This document shows, piece by piece, positions 45,917 to 55,135 of a stretch of 64,000 nucleotides of DNA. Positions within the stretch are counted from its first letter, which is position 1. Each line of letters starts with the position of its first letter. This DNA is from Piscinibacterium candidicorallinum (GTDB lineage: Bacteria > Pseudomonadota > Gammaproteobacteria > Burkholderiales > Burkholderiaceae_C), in the NCBI RefSeq assembly GCF_047549485.1, contig NZ_CP180191.1, positions 62,001-126,000 on the forward strand, read 5' to 3'. A program made the position numbers and the translations under genes. The notes under the pieces were generated by a model. That model was given only the letters and a program-made list of their open reading frames with translations. It was not told the origin of the DNA and searched no databases.

Positions 45917-45967
45917 GCGCGCCGAACCCAAAAATGTAGTTCTACTACATGCCCGCGTTCGGCGCGC
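45917..45967. promoter_or_regulatory. Nested inverted repeats upstream of the halogenase gene
   Basis: Outer arms GCGCGCCGAAC (45917-45927) and GTTCGGCGCGC (45957-45967) match perfectly. Inside them ATGTAGT (45934-45940) and ACTACAT (45944-45950) form a second perfect pair around TCT. The inner part looks like a dimeric operator and the whole can form a cruciform. It lies 35-85 bp before the halogenase start. Confidence 0.65.
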
Positions 45968-46079
45968 TTGGTGGGAACGCGCAGTGGGCGCGGCCAGAGG
46001 CCGCGGATTGTGACTTCTGCATCCCGCTGCTAGGCTGGCCGCGCCGGTGCGTGTACCCCGGCCCCTGCGGGAGACGCCC

Positions 46080-47156
46080 ATGACCACCCCCCTCCAGCGC
46101 TGGTTGCCCGCGGGCACCGCATTCGATCCGCAGCAGCATGTGTTCTGGGCGGGAAAGGCGCAGGGCCGCAGCCTGGCCGAGGCGCTGCCCGGTGTGCAGG
46201 TGCTGCTGCTGGGCGCCCACGCCAGTGCCGCCATCCCCGAGGAACTGCGCGAGTTCATTGCGCCGCAACTCACGGCGCGCCAGCAATTCGACTTTTCGGA
46301 CGTCAGCACCGCCGCGCTCGCACGCGCCTGGTGCGCCAGAGATGAAGCGGTGCTCTACATCGAGAACCCGATGTCGCGTCTGGTGCTGGACCCCAACCGT
46401 GCGGCACCGGCGGACATCGAGCCCGGCCTGCGCGAGGCCTTTGCACGCATCGCGGCCACCCCGGCCGGCAGCCTGCCCAAGCTCGGTGGCGTGGACGCCG
46501 TGCGCCCGGTCAGCTTTGCCGGAGCGCCCGTGCTGCGTGCGCCCGACGACGACAGCGGCTGGGCCCGGCTGCTGGCGGCGCTGAACGCCTGTGCCCTATG
46601 CGGCCCGCGCTCCTACGCGGCGCAGGTGGACCAGCTGCTCGACGAGATCCTGGCGCAGCGGCCAGCGGGCGATGCCGCGCCGCTGCACGTCATCTCCCTG
46701 CACGACACCATGAACACCACCTGCCGTGCGGACGGCGCCATCGTCCAGGCGCGCGCGCCGGCGGACTGCCTGCCGGCGTTGGCCAACATCGGCAACCGCG
46801 GTAACCCGGACGGCGAGGCCGAAGGCGACACGCCCGTCACGCTGCCGGCGGTCGCGCTGCGGCGCGTGGCAGCCGCGCTGCGCGAAGCCTTCGGCGTGCA
46901 GGCCGAAGCGGTGACATTGAACCGGCCCTACAAGGGTGCGGAGGAAACGCGCCGCCTCGGTCGGCGCCTGCAGGGCCATGCGCGGCGCAACTGGGGCGTG
47001 TGGCAGCTCGAACTGCTGCGCGAAGCCCTCCTCGGCCCGGCGGCCACCGCGCATCTGCAGGCACCGGGCACCGATTGGCCACCGACCGACACCGCGCATG
47101 TCGAGCAGTTCGCAGTCGCCATGAAGCGCGCCCGGCAGCAGTGGAGCGCTTGGTGA
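46080..47156 (+). CDS. N-formylglutamate amidohydrolase family protein
   Basis: The family hydrolyses N-formylglutamate to glutamate and formate, as in HutG of histidine breakdown. The 358 residues show GAHASAAIPEEL, the metal-site region ENPMSRLVLDPNR, ISLHDTMN and NRPYKGAEETRRLGR, which follow the family order. The ATG at 46080 was chosen over the frame from 46047. No other hut genes are near. The stop overlaps the GTG start of a glutamate symporter gene (GTGA), so both act on glutamate supply. Confidence 0.85.
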   Translation: MTTPLQRWLPAGTAFDPQQHVFWAGKAQGRSLAEALPGVQVLLLGAHASAAIPEELREFIAPQLTARQQFDFSDVSTAALARAWCARDEAVLYIENPMSRLVLDPNRAAPADIEPGLREAFARIAATPAGSLPKLGGVDAVRPVSFAGAPVLRAPDDDSGWARLLAALNACALCGPRSYAAQVDQLLDEILAQRPAGDAAPLHVISLHDTMNTTCRADGAIVQARAPADCLPALANIGNRGNPDGEAEGDTPVTLPAVALRRVAAALREAFGVQAEAVTLNRPYKGAEETRRLGRRLQGHARRNWGVWQLELLREALLGPAATAHLQAPGTDWPPTDTAHVEQFAVAMKRARQQWSAW

Positions 47157-48349
47157 GCGTGCTGCAGATCGGGGTGGTCGAGGCGGTGGCCTTTGCCGCG
47201 GCGGTGCTGCTGCTGGGCTACGTGCTGAACCACCTCGTGCGGCCGCTGGGCGAGTTGAACCTGCCCGCGGCCGTTGTGGGCGGGCTGGTCGCGGCAGTGG
47301 CGATCCTGATCGTCCAGCGCACGGGCCTGGCGCAGGTGCGCATCGACCTCACGCTGCAGGCGCCGCTGATGAACCTGTTCTTTGCCAGCATCGGCTACGG
47401 CGGCTCCTGGGCGCTGCTGCGTTCCTCGGGCCGCGCGGTGCTGATGTTTCTTGCGCTGTGCAGCGGCGTGATCCTGGTGCAGAACAGCGCCGGGCTGCTG
47501 GTGGCCTGGGCGACCGGGCAGCATCCGCTGTTTGGTGTGCTGACAGGCTCGGTGGCCCTGGCGGGCGGGCCGGGCACGGCGCTGGCCTTCGGGCAGAGCT
47601 TCGAGGCCGCGGGGGTGGTCAACGCTGCCGAGGCCGGCCTGATCGCCGCGGTCTGCGGTGCCGTGCTGGGCGGCGTGCTCTCACCGCCGGCTGCGCGTTG
47701 GCTGATCCGCCGCCACGGCCTGCGCGGCTCGGCCGCGACCACCGACGCGGACACACGGACCGCCGCGCCGGAGTCGCCCACCGGCAGCCTGGGCGGCGAC
47801 GCCACGCGCCACAGCGTGGCGCTGATCCTGATTGTCTGGCTCGGGGCGTATGTGAGCCAGGGCATCGCGGCGCTGGGCTTCACCCTGCCAGGCTACATCG
47901 GTGCATTGGTGGTGGGGGTGTTGCTGCGCAATCTGATGGACAACCTTGCACCGCGCACCCTGGAGCCCGGCTGGATGGATGCCATAGGCAGCATGTGCCT
48001 GGGCTTGTTTCTCGCGCTGACGATTGCCAGCCTGGACCTGATGCGCGTGGCCGGGGCCGCCCTGCCCCTGCTGGCCAATCTGCTGGTGCAGACCCTGCTG
48101 GTCATGGGTCTGGCGCTAACCGTGGTGTTCCGCTTCGGCGGGCGCAACTAAGAGGGCGCGGTGCTGGCCGGCGGCTTCGTGGGCCTGATGCTGGGCACCA
48201 CAGCCAACGCCCTGGCCACCATGAACGCGTTGACTGAACGCTACGGGCCGGCGCCGCGCGCCTTCATCATCATTCCGCTGGTGGGTGCCTGCTTCATCGA
48301 TCTGGTGAACGCCAGCCTGATCACCGGTTTTCTGAGTGCGCTGCGCTGA
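47153..48349 (+). pseudogene. gltS: Sodium/glutamate symporter GltS interrupted by an in-frame stop
   Basis: The reading frame starts at GTG 47153 and would give about 398 residues, the normal GltS length (E. coli 401). The first 332 codons encode the repeat domains, with SVALAGGPGTALAFG as a pore signature. Then TAA at 48149-48151 replaces the codon for the Tyr in the GKNYDAAV-like segment (here GRN-stop-EGAV). The same frame continues without shift for 66 more codons with clear GltS homology (AFIIIPLVGACFIDLVNASL). One base (TAC/TAT to TAA) explains it. It may be a recent nonsense mutation or a sequencing error. A GTG at 48161 could restart the tail but would not give a whole transporter. 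Confidence 0.88.
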
Positions 48350-48426
48350 GCACGGCGCAGCGCCGGGTTTCAACGTGCAGCGCCCTACACTCGTGCAGCC
48401 TTTCACCGCCCCGCAGGAGCCCCGCC

Positions 48427-49008
48427 ATGTGGATGCTTGTTCTCGGCCTGTTCATCTTCCTCGCCACCCATTCCGTGCGGGTGTTTGCCGAGCCCTGGCG
48501 CCAGGGCCTGATCGCGCGCACCGGCGCCAACCAATACAAGGTGGCGTATTCGGTGGTGTCCCTGCTCGGCTTTCTGCTGATCATCTACGGCTACGGCATG
48601 GCGCGGCAGGCGCCGATCGTGCTGTATTCGCCGCCCATCTTCACCAAGCACATCGCCGCGCTGCTGACACTCGTGGCCTTCATCCTGCTCACGGCCGCCT
48701 ATGTGCCGGGCACCAAGCTCAAGGCGGCGGTGAAGCACCCGATGGTGCTGGGCGTGAAGACCTGGGCCTTCGCACACCTGCTGGCCAACGGCACCCTGCA
48801 TGACGTGCTGCTGTTCGGCAGCTTTCTGGTCTGGGCGGTGCTCAGCTTCCGCGCGGCGCGCAAGCGCGACGCCGCCGATCGCATCAGCTACCCGCCGGGC
48901 TCGGCCGTGCGCGATGTGGTGAATGTGATCATCGGCACGGCACTCTGGGCTGGCGTCGCGTTCTGGGCGCATGGCGCGTGGATCGGAGTGCGACCCTTTG
49001 GTATGTAG
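48427..49008 (+). CDS. NnrU family membrane protein
   Basis: The 193 residues form five or six hydrophobic segments with family features FLATHSVRVFAEPWR, the conserved HPMVLGVKTWAFAHLLANG and SYPPGSAVRDVVNVIIG. NnrU was first linked to denitrification clusters, but the family is wide and no nitrogen-oxide genes are in view. Heme-linked membrane functions have been suggested. The ATG at 48427 follows CAGGAG. It follows the broken gltS. Confidence 0.88.
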   Translation: MWMLVLGLFIFLATHSVRVFAEPWRQGLIARTGANQYKVAYSVVSLLGFLLIIYGYGMARQAPIVLYSPPIFTKHIAALLTLVAFILLTAAYVPGTKLKAAVKHPMVLGVKTWAFAHLLANGTLHDVLLFGSFLVWAVLSFRAARKRDAADRISYPPGSAVRDVVNVIIGTALWAGVAFWAHGAWIGVRPFGM

Positions 49009-49010
49009 AT

Positions 49011-49114
49011 GTGGCCGAAATTAATAGAAACATGGGCTGGAAAAATCCAGTTTCCGCGTGCCAAATCTAATTCTTGACGGTCTGACTTCTTTGCCAAAGT
49101 GTGGCCGAAAATGA
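49011..49114 (+). repeat. Dispersed module, family 2, copy 1
   Basis: Two direct boxes GTGGCCGAAA lie exactly 90 bp apart (49011 and 49101), the second inside AGTGTGGCCGAAAATGA. The shared block ATCCAGTTTCCGC starts 34 bases after the first box. The same layout occurs at 63647-63750. It sits between the 3' ends of two convergent genes and may be the remnant of a transposable element end. Confidence 0.75.
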
Positions 49115-49115
49115 T

Positions 49116-51770
49116 CTAACGTGCTTCGGTCTCGGCTGCTGAGACGGCGTTCATCCACTGCGCCAGCACGGCCAGCAGGCGCTCGGGGTTGATCGGCTTG
49201 GCGATGAAGTCGTTCATGCCGGCGTCCTCGGCCTGCTCGCGCTCGGCGTCCAGCACCGCGGCGGACAGGGCAATGATCGGTGTAAGCCGCGCGTCGCCGC
49301 GCTTGCGCAGCTCGCGCGTGGCCACAAAGCCGTTCATGCGCGGCATGTGCAGGTCCATCAGCACCAGATGCGGGCGCTCGGCGCTGAAGCGGCGCAGCGC
49401 GTCCTCGCCATCCACCGCTTCGATCACGTCCATGCCCCAGCCGCGCAGCATCTCGCGCGCAATCAGCCGGTTCACGCTGTTGTCTTCGACCAGCAGCACG
49501 CGGCGCCCGGCCAGCAGGTCGGCCGAGGGCACCACCTGAGGCCCGCTGCCGGCTTCGTCGGGCGGCAGCACCAGCGGCAGATCGACCCAGAACACGCTGC
49601 CCTGCCCTGGTGTGCTTTCCACACCCACATCGCCGCCCATCGCGTGGGCCAGCTCGCGGCTGATCGCCAGACCCAGGCCGGTGCCGCCGTAGCGCCGTGT
49701 GGTGGATTCATCGGCCTGGGAGAAGGGTTCGAACAGGCGCTGCACCGCCGCAGGCTCGATGCCGATTCCGGTGTCTGCCACCTCCAGACGAAGCCGGTCC
49801 GCGCCCACCTGCCGCGCGCGCATGCGCACCGCACCGCGCGGCGTGAACTTCATCGCGTTGCTGACAAAGTTGGTGAGGATCTGGCGCACCCGCGTCGGGT
49901 CGCCCACCACCCAGCGCGGCAGCAGCGGTTCGATCGACAGCGACAAGGCCAGGCCGCGGTCCTGCGCCGCCAGCTCGAAGTGGGTGTGCACCGCTTCGAG
50001 TACATCGGGCAGGTCGTAGCGCACGCGCTCCACGGTGAGCTTGCCGGCCTCGATCTTGGACAGGTCCAGAATGTCGCTGATGATCGATGAGAGCGAATCC
50101 GCGCTCTCCACCAGCTGGCGCAGGTACAGGTCGCGCAGGGCCGGGTCCTCGGTCTGCTGTGCAAGGCGCGCCATGCCGACCACGCCATTGAGCGGGGTGC
50201 GCAGTTCGTGGCTGGTGTTGGCGAGGAATGCGGTCTTGGCGTTGTTGGCCGCCTCGGCCACCTCACGCGCCTGGGCCATGGCCTGGATGGCGTGCTTTTC
50301 CTCGGTCACATCCACGAAGTTCCAGACCGTGCCGCCATGCACCGGGTTGGTCGGATCCACGACACCCGCGCGAATCCGAGCGATGAAGGTGCTGCCGTCG
50401 CGGCGCAGGATCTCGCGCTCCAGGTCGACCGTCTGACCTTGTGACAGCAGCGGCCCGACCGCCTGGCCGATCTCGCGGTAAGCCGCCTCGGTGGGCCAGA
50501 CCACATGGCCCGGCTGACCGATCAGCTCTCCCGGCGGCCAGCCGCACATGCGCTCGAACTCCGGGTTCACGAACTGAAAGGTGCGATCACGTGTGAAGGC
50601 GATACCGGTCGAGGCGTTCTTGAGGATCGCGTTCTGCTCCAGGCGGATGCGCTCTGTCTCGGTGACGTCGCGCCCATTGGCGATCAGGTAGCGGGCATCG
50701 CCCATCTCGAAGATCTGCACCGCGAGCTGCACAAAGCGCAGCTCGCCAGACTTGGTTCGCAGGCGCATCACGTAGTCGCGGAACTGGCGCGCACGCAGCA
50801 GGTTCTGGCGCACGGACTCTGCTTCGTCGGCATCGTCCCAGATTCTGATTTCGTACGGGGTCTTGCCCAGAGCCTCGACCGCCGAGAAGCCCGTAATGCG
50901 CTCGAACGCTTCGTTGACGATCACGTACTTGGCGCTCTTCAGGTCCTGCACGGCAACCAGATCGGGCGTGTTCTGGATCACCTTGGAGAGCAGCACCTCG
51001 GAGTCGCGTACGCGCCGCGCGGCCTCCTCGGACTCCGTAATGTCCATGTACGCCAGCTGCAATGCAGGGCCGTCGGGCAGCTCGATCTTCACGCTGGTGC
51101 CGCGCGCGCGGCGCACCTGCCCGTTAGGGCGCAGTACATCGAACTCGTCGATCGGGTTGACCACGCCAACGGGCGCGGCCATGCCTTGCTGCACGCGCGC
51201 CGCCGCCTTGGCCCGCAGCTCCGGGTGAACAAAGCTCATGACGGAGCGGCCCACCAGTGCATCGGGGTCGGAGACACCAAACAAGCTGGCGGTTGCCGGG
51301 TTGGCCTCGAGGATCACGCCGGCGCGGTGCACCAGCAGCGCCACGGGCACGGTGGCATTCATCGCCCGCAGGCGCTGCTCCTTGCCTTCCAGCTCGCGCT
51401 GGTAGCGGCGCGCCTGGCTCAGGTCTCGGCCGACGCCGATATAGCCCGTGAAGCTGCCTGCCTCGTCGAATTGCGGCAGCCCGGAGATCTGGAACTCGAC
51501 CTCGCTGCCATCGGGCCGGCGTGCGGGATAGACGAAGTCCCGAAACGGCAGATGCTCATTGAGCGTCGCCCGGTGTGCTGCCCAGAAGGACTCCGAGGCG
51601 GGCGTGATCTCCCAGCGGTGCTTGCCCAGCATCCGGCTCAGGGCCACGCCAGTCACGCGCTCGAAGGTTGGCGACATCCAGACCAGCCGATGCTGCACGT
51701 CGGTTTCCCATAGCCAGTCGGTGCTGAACTGCAGCAGCTGTTCCAGGCGTTGGCTGAGAAGATTGGACAT
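49116..51770 (-). CDS. Hybrid sensor histidine kinase with four PAS domains and a receiver
   Basis: The 884 residues have no membrane segment. Four PAS/PAC units begin near 10, 140, 262 and 388 (for example QFSTDWLWETD and TPDLVAVQDLKSAKYVIVNE). The HisKA domain has His521 in SHELRTPLNGVVGMA. The ATPase domain has GTGLGLAISRELAHAMGG. A receiver follows with Asp806 in LVLMDLHMPRMNGF and Lys in FIAKPINPE. There is no HPt or output domain. As with the kinase at 13279 no cognate regulator is adjacent, so output is probably through an unlinked phosphotransfer protein. Confidence 0.94.
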   Translation of the reverse strand: MSNLLSQRLEQLLQFSTDWLWETDVQHRLVWMSPTFERVTGVALSRMLGKHRWEITPASESFWAAHRATLNEHLPFRDFVYPARRPDGSEVEFQISGLPQFDEAGSFTGYIGVGRDLSQARRYQRELEGKEQRLRAMNATVPVALLVHRAGVILEANPATASLFGVSDPDALVGRSVMSFVHPELRAKAAARVQQGMAAPVGVVNPIDEFDVLRPNGQVRRARGTSVKIELPDGPALQLAYMDITESEEAARRVRDSEVLLSKVIQNTPDLVAVQDLKSAKYVIVNEAFERITGFSAVEALGKTPYEIRIWDDADEAESVRQNLLRARQFRDYVMRLRTKSGELRFVQLAVQIFEMGDARYLIANGRDVTETERIRLEQNAILKNASTGIAFTRDRTFQFVNPEFERMCGWPPGELIGQPGHVVWPTEAAYREIGQAVGPLLSQGQTVDLEREILRRDGSTFIARIRAGVVDPTNPVHGGTVWNFVDVTEEKHAIQAMAQAREVAEAANNAKTAFLANTSHELRTPLNGVVGMARLAQQTEDPALRDLYLRQLVESADSLSSIISDILDLSKIEAGKLTVERVRYDLPDVLEAVHTHFELAAQDRGLALSLSIEPLLPRWVVGDPTRVRQILTNFVSNAMKFTPRGAVRMRARQVGADRLRLEVADTGIGIEPAAVQRLFEPFSQADESTTRRYGGTGLGLAISRELAHAMGGDVGVESTPGQGSVFWVDLPLVLPPDEAGSGPQVVPSADLLAGRRVLLVEDNSVNRLIAREMLRGWGMDVIEAVDGEDALRRFSAERPHLVLMDLHMPRMNGFVATRELRKRGDARLTPIIALSAAVLDAEREQAEDAGMNDFIAKPINPERLLAVLAQWMNAVSAAETEAR

Positions 51771-51972
51771 GATTCCGGCGGGAAAAAAGCGCCGTCGATT
51801 CTAGGGGCCGGACGCGTGTGCGGCGCAGCAGTGCGCCTCGTGCCGAACGCTTGGCGGCGTTGTTGCAAAGCCGTCGCATCTGCCATCCAGCTGCCGGCGG
51901 TCTGCGCTGGGTCAATGCCGCGGGCTTGCTGTGGGCCTAGGCTCAATGCAGAGCACACACAAGGAGACTGCC

Positions 51973-52368
51973 ATGTCCGCCGCCCTGTCCGAATCGCCTG
52001 CCGCCGCCCAGCTGCGCCAGCAACTTCGCGCCCGGCTCTTGCAGGCCAGACGCGCCCATGCATCCACTCTGGGCGCGGATCTGCAGCATGACGACGGCGT
52101 GCACCTGCCCAACTACAGCGACACCACGGACGATGACGCCGCGGTGCAGACGCTCAATGACGCCGCACGCGCCCAGGTGCTGCACGAACAGCTCAGCCTT
52201 GCGGAGATCGACGCAGCACTCAAGCACCTGGAGCAGCCGGACTTCGACTGCTGCGTGGAGTGCGGCGAACCCATCGGCCAGGCGCGCCTGCTCGCCCAGC
52301 CGACGGCGCTGCGTTGCATCGGCTGCCAGTCGGGCGTGGAGTCGCGCAGCGCGCAGCCGAACCCCTGA
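51973..52368 (+). CDS. TraR/DksA family zinc-finger protein
   Basis: The 131 residues end in the C4 zinc finger CVECGEPIGQARLLAQPTAL then CIGC. An N-terminal helical part shows the acidic DTTDDDAAVQTL region that in DksA reaches into the RNA polymerase channel. It is shorter than DksA (151) and longer than TraR (73). It probably binds the secondary channel of RNA polymerase, with or without ppGpp. The ATG at 51973 follows AAGGAG. The small YdcH-type gene follows after 30 bp. Confidence 0.88.
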   Translation: MSAALSESPAAAQLRQQLRARLLQARRAHASTLGADLQHDDGVHLPNYSDTTDDDAAVQTLNDAARAQVLHEQLSLAEIDAALKHLEQPDFDCCVECGEPIGQARLLAQPTALRCIGCQSGVESRSAQPNP

Positions 52369-52398
52369 ATCTGAACCCCACTGAACGAGGAGCCCTCA

Positions 52399-52647
52399 AT
52401 GACTGTTTCGCACCATCCCCTGCTCGACGAGTTTCCGCAGCTGCGCGAGCAGTTGCATGAACGCAAGCTCGCCGATCGACATGTCGCCCGTCTGGCCGAG
52501 GACTACGAGAACCTCGACAAGCGCATCGTCCGTGTGGAGAACGGGATCGAGGCCCTGCCGGACGCCGCGCTTGAGGATCTCAAGAAGCAGCGGCTGCAGC
52601 TGAAGGATCAGCTCTACGCCCTGCTGACTGCACCCACGGGCGCCTGA
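52399..52647 (+). CDS. YdcH family protein (DUF465)
   Basis: The 82-residue helical protein begins with HHPLLDEFPQLREQLHER, the usual DUF465 opening. A coiled coil with Lys/Glu pairs (LEDLKKQRLQLKDQLYALL) follows. Function is unknown across the family. GAGGAG precedes the ATG. It is probably co-transcribed with the TraR/DksA-type gene. Confidence 0.87.
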   Translation: MTVSHHPLLDEFPQLREQLHERKLADRHVARLAEDYENLDKRIVRVENGIEALPDAALEDLKKQRLQLKDQLYALLTAPTGA

Positions 52648-52800
52648 GCGGGCACCCGGCTGCGCGGACCCGCATGCGTTCGCGCTGGCCGCTCGCCTGA
52701 ACGCGGGGTGCCCGCTGCGCACCCCTACGCGGGCGTGGCCGCTCGGCGTACATTCGACGCCCATCCCATCCCACAACCCTGACCGATGGGCGGAGGTCTC

Positions 52801-53220
52801 ATGAATCAATCAGGTTTGCAGCGCGCGGCATGCGTGCTCGGCGCCCTGCTGTGTCTGGCGGGCTGCGCCGCCCCGGCCATCGAGATGCCGGAACTCAAGA
52901 TACCCTCGATGCCCTGGCCCAGTTCGCCGGCGCTGCTCGATCCACCTTCGGCGGAGCAGCGCATCGAGATTGCCGGCACCCTGTCGCGCCTGCTCAACGG
53001 CAGCACCGTCCAGCTGCCCGACGACACCTTTGCCGCCAGCGCCGAACTCACGGTGCTGCCGCCGGCACAGGGCACGCCGGGCAAATCCGCCACCGCGCGC
53101 GATCTCACCAAGCCTGCCAAGTTCCGGCTGCTTTCGCAGCGTGGCAAGTGCCTGATCGAGCAGGTGGAAGGCGGCAAGCGGGAGCCCTTGCCCAACGTGA
53201 AGTGCAAGGCTGCGAAGTAG
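52801..53220 (+). CDS. Putative lipoprotein
   Basis: The 139 residues start with a lipoprotein signal ending in the lipobox LAGC (Cys22). A proline-rich stretch and a small basic C-terminal domain with Cys in RGKCLIEQV and NVKCKAAK follow; these two could form a disulfide in the periplasm. The family is not recognised. The ATG follows GGAGG. A strong bidirectional terminator separates it from the convergent H1-like gene. Confidence 0.8.
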   Translation: MNQSGLQRAACVLGALLCLAGCAAPAIEMPELKIPSMPWPSSPALLDPPSAEQRIEIAGTLSRLLNGSTVQLPDDTFAASAELTVLPPAQGTPGKSATARDLTKPAKFRLLSQRGKCLIEQVEGGKREPLPNVKCKAAK

Positions 53221-53267
53221 AGCCAGGCATCGCGAACCCGCGCATCGTGTCAGATGCGCGCCAAAGC

Positions 53268-53304
53268 AAAAGCGGCAGGTCCAGGACCTGCCGCTTTTGT
53301 TTTG
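53268..53304. terminator. Bidirectional terminator
   Basis: AAAAGCGGCAGGTCC (53268-53282) and GGACCTGCCGCTTTT (53284-53298) pair perfectly, with A-rich sequence before and T-rich sequence after. It can serve both the lipoprotein gene (plus) and the H1-like gene (minus). Confidence 0.9.
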
Positions 53305-53324
53305 CAACGCAGTGATCGAGGCGA

Positions 53325-54011
53325 TCAGCGCTTCTTGGGTCGGCCGGTCTTGAGCACGGGCAGCGCCTGCAGCGCGGTCTTGAGCATGTCTTCGCGCAGG
53401 TTGTTCAGCGCGTGCAGGCCGGCACGCAGCAATTCGCTTTTCTTGACCGGCCGGCCGAGCTTGATGGCGCGGGCCTTGAGGCGGTCGATCAGCTCGAAGT
53501 CCGGCTTGGGCATGGTGAAGCTGTCGCGCACGATCTTCACGCGCTTTTCGATCGCCTGCTCGGCCGAGGCCAGTGCCTTGGCCAGCGCGCCCGGTTGAGC
53601 GGCCGGCTTGGCGGCGGCCTTTGCCGCGGGCTTTGCGGCCGGCTTGGACGTCGCCTTCTTGCTCACGGGCTTCGCCGCGGGCTTGGCCTTTGCAGCGGGC
53701 TTTGCCGCAACCTTGGCGGCCGGCTTGGCGACGGGCTTCTTCGCAGCGGGTTTGGCCGCGGTCTTGGGTTCGGCCTTTTTCACAGTCTTGGCCGCGGGCT
53801 TCTTCTCAGCCGTCTTGTCGTCCTTCTTGAGCGCCGGCTTGGCGATCTTCGTGACAGCCTTCTTGATGCTCTTGGCGGCCTTGACGCTCGCCTCGGCGGT
53901 GAGCGCGCTCTTGGCGGCAGGGGCGATGCGCTCGAGCTTGGCACCGAGATCCTTGTCCGCATTGGTTGCGGGTTCGGCGGCGTTGTCGGCGGCAGCGGGT
54001 TGGGTATTCAT
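53325..54011 (-). CDS. Histone H1-like basic protein with a C-terminal helical DNA-binding-like domain
   Basis: The 228 residues have an acidic start (about 1-30), then a long Lys/Ala/Pro region (about 45-145) of KPAAK-type repeats as in bacterial H1-like proteins and AlgP/HctB tails. A compact C-terminal domain (about 150-228) contains SFTMPKPDFELIDRLKARAI and KKSELLRAGLHALNNL, which looks like a ribbon-helix-helix-type segment. It likely binds DNA without strong specificity through the tail and perhaps specifically through the end domain. A near-palindromic site lies just upstream and could be an autoregulatory operator. Confidence 0.82.
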   Translation of the reverse strand: MNTQPAAADNAAEPATNADKDLGAKLERIAPAAKSALTAEASVKAAKSIKKAVTKIAKPALKKDDKTAEKKPAAKTVKKAEPKTAAKPAAKKPVAKPAAKVAAKPAAKAKPAAKPVSKKATSKPAAKPAAKAAAKPAAQPGALAKALASAEQAIEKRVKIVRDSFTMPKPDFELIDRLKARAIKLGRPVKKSELLRAGLHALNNLREDMLKTALQALPVLKTGRPKKR

Positions 54012-54038
54012 CGCACAGGACTCCTCGTGGAAACAGTA

Positions 54039-54058
54039 GAAACAATATATATCGTTTC
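54039..54058. promoter_or_regulatory. AT-rich near-palindrome upstream of the H1-like gene
   Basis: GAAACAATATATATCGTTTC has outer arms GAAAC/GTTTC and a self-complementary ATATATAT centre; only one pair of positions fails to match. It begins 28 bp before the H1-like start and stands out in GC-rich surroundings, so it may be promoter core, operator or both. Confidence 0.5.
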
Positions 54059-54215
54059 ATTCACATTCGGCCTTGGGATTTCCCGACAGTGTCCTCCACG
54101 ATCGTCATGACCCCGACCTCCGCAAACCCTGACAGATTCACAGCCCGGGCAGGCGCTATAACTCTCGGCGCTGCCGGCACAGGATCGGCTGAATCCAGAA
54201 CAAGGAACTCCTCCC

Positions 54216-55070
54216 ATGAAGCATCCCAATCGGCCCGGGCTGCGCACACTTGCGCTGCTGCTGGGCTTCTCGCTGGCTGCCGCAGCCCACGCCCAGGTGG
54301 ATGACGACGGCAACGACAGGAACAAGCCCCTGTGGGAGGCTGGTCTCGTGGGCTTCGGTCTGGGCCAGCCGGCCTATCCCGGCGCGGCCGACAACGTGAG
54401 CCGCGCGCTGCTGGTGCCCTGGGGCGTGTATCGCGGCAAGATCTTCCGCGTCGCCGACGGCAATGTGGGTGCGCGCGTGGTGAGCCAGGACAGCGTGAAG
54501 TTCGACATCGGCTTTGCCGGTGCGCTGGGTGCTTCAAGCAAGGATGTGGCCATCCGAAGCGGCATGCCGGATCTCGGCTTCCAGTTCGAGTTCGGCCCGC
54601 GCACCCGTTTCATCCTTGCACGCCCGGAGCGCGGCGCTGAGCTGCGCCTGGACCTGCCTCTGCGTGCGGTGTTCGAGGCCAAGAGCGGCATCAATCACCG
54701 CGGCTATGCCTTCGAGCCGCGGCTGTCCTACGACTTCGACAGCCCGGACGATCAATGGGGCTGGCAAGTCAGCGGCAGTCTGGTCTACGCCGACAAGGAA
54801 TACGCGCAGTATCTGTACGGCGTGCCGGCGCAGTTTGCGCGGGCGGGTCGGCCGGCCTATCAGGCGCAGTCCGGCTTGGTGACGAGCCGCGTGAGTCTGT
54901 CGGGCTGGAAGCGCCTGAACCCGGACTGGAGCGTCTTCGGCTTCGTGCGCTACGACTACACCGGTGGCGCCGCCAACACGGACAGCCCGCTGCACCTGAA
55001 AAACGGCGGCACCGCGGCCGGCGTGGGTGTGGCCTGGACGATCGGCCGATCGAGCGAGCGTGTGAACTGA
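54216..55070 (+). CDS. MipA/OmpV family outer-membrane protein
   Basis: The 284 residues have a signal peptide (cleavage near AHAQ) and about ten to twelve amphipathic strands. Family features are WEAGLVGFGLGQPAYPGAAD near the start and the conserved VYADKEYAQYLYGV. MipA links murein hydrolase and synthase in E. coli, while other members are stress-related barrels; the role here is open. It is a single gene, followed 65 bp later by dsbB. Confidence 0.9.
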   Translation: MKHPNRPGLRTLALLLGFSLAAAAHAQVDDDGNDRNKPLWEAGLVGFGLGQPAYPGAADNVSRALLVPWGVYRGKIFRVADGNVGARVVSQDSVKFDIGFAGALGASSKDVAIRSGMPDLGFQFEFGPRTRFILARPERGAELRLDLPLRAVFEAKSGINHRGYAFEPRLSYDFDSPDDQWGWQVSGSLVYADKEYAQYLYGVPAQFARAGRPAYQAQSGLVTSRVSLSGWKRLNPDWSVFGFVRYDYTGGAANTDSPLHLKNGGTAAGVGVAWTIGRSSERVN

Positions 55071-55135
55071 ACGCTGAACCCCGGCGCCTGCTGATGGTCA
55101 ATGCGGGCGTCATCTTCAAGCAGTAAGGTTGCAGC

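Noticed and set aside
48161..48349. 62-codon frame after the gltS stop as an independent small membrane protein
   Set aside because: It is the continuation of GltS in the same frame after the TAA, with clear homology to the family C-terminus.
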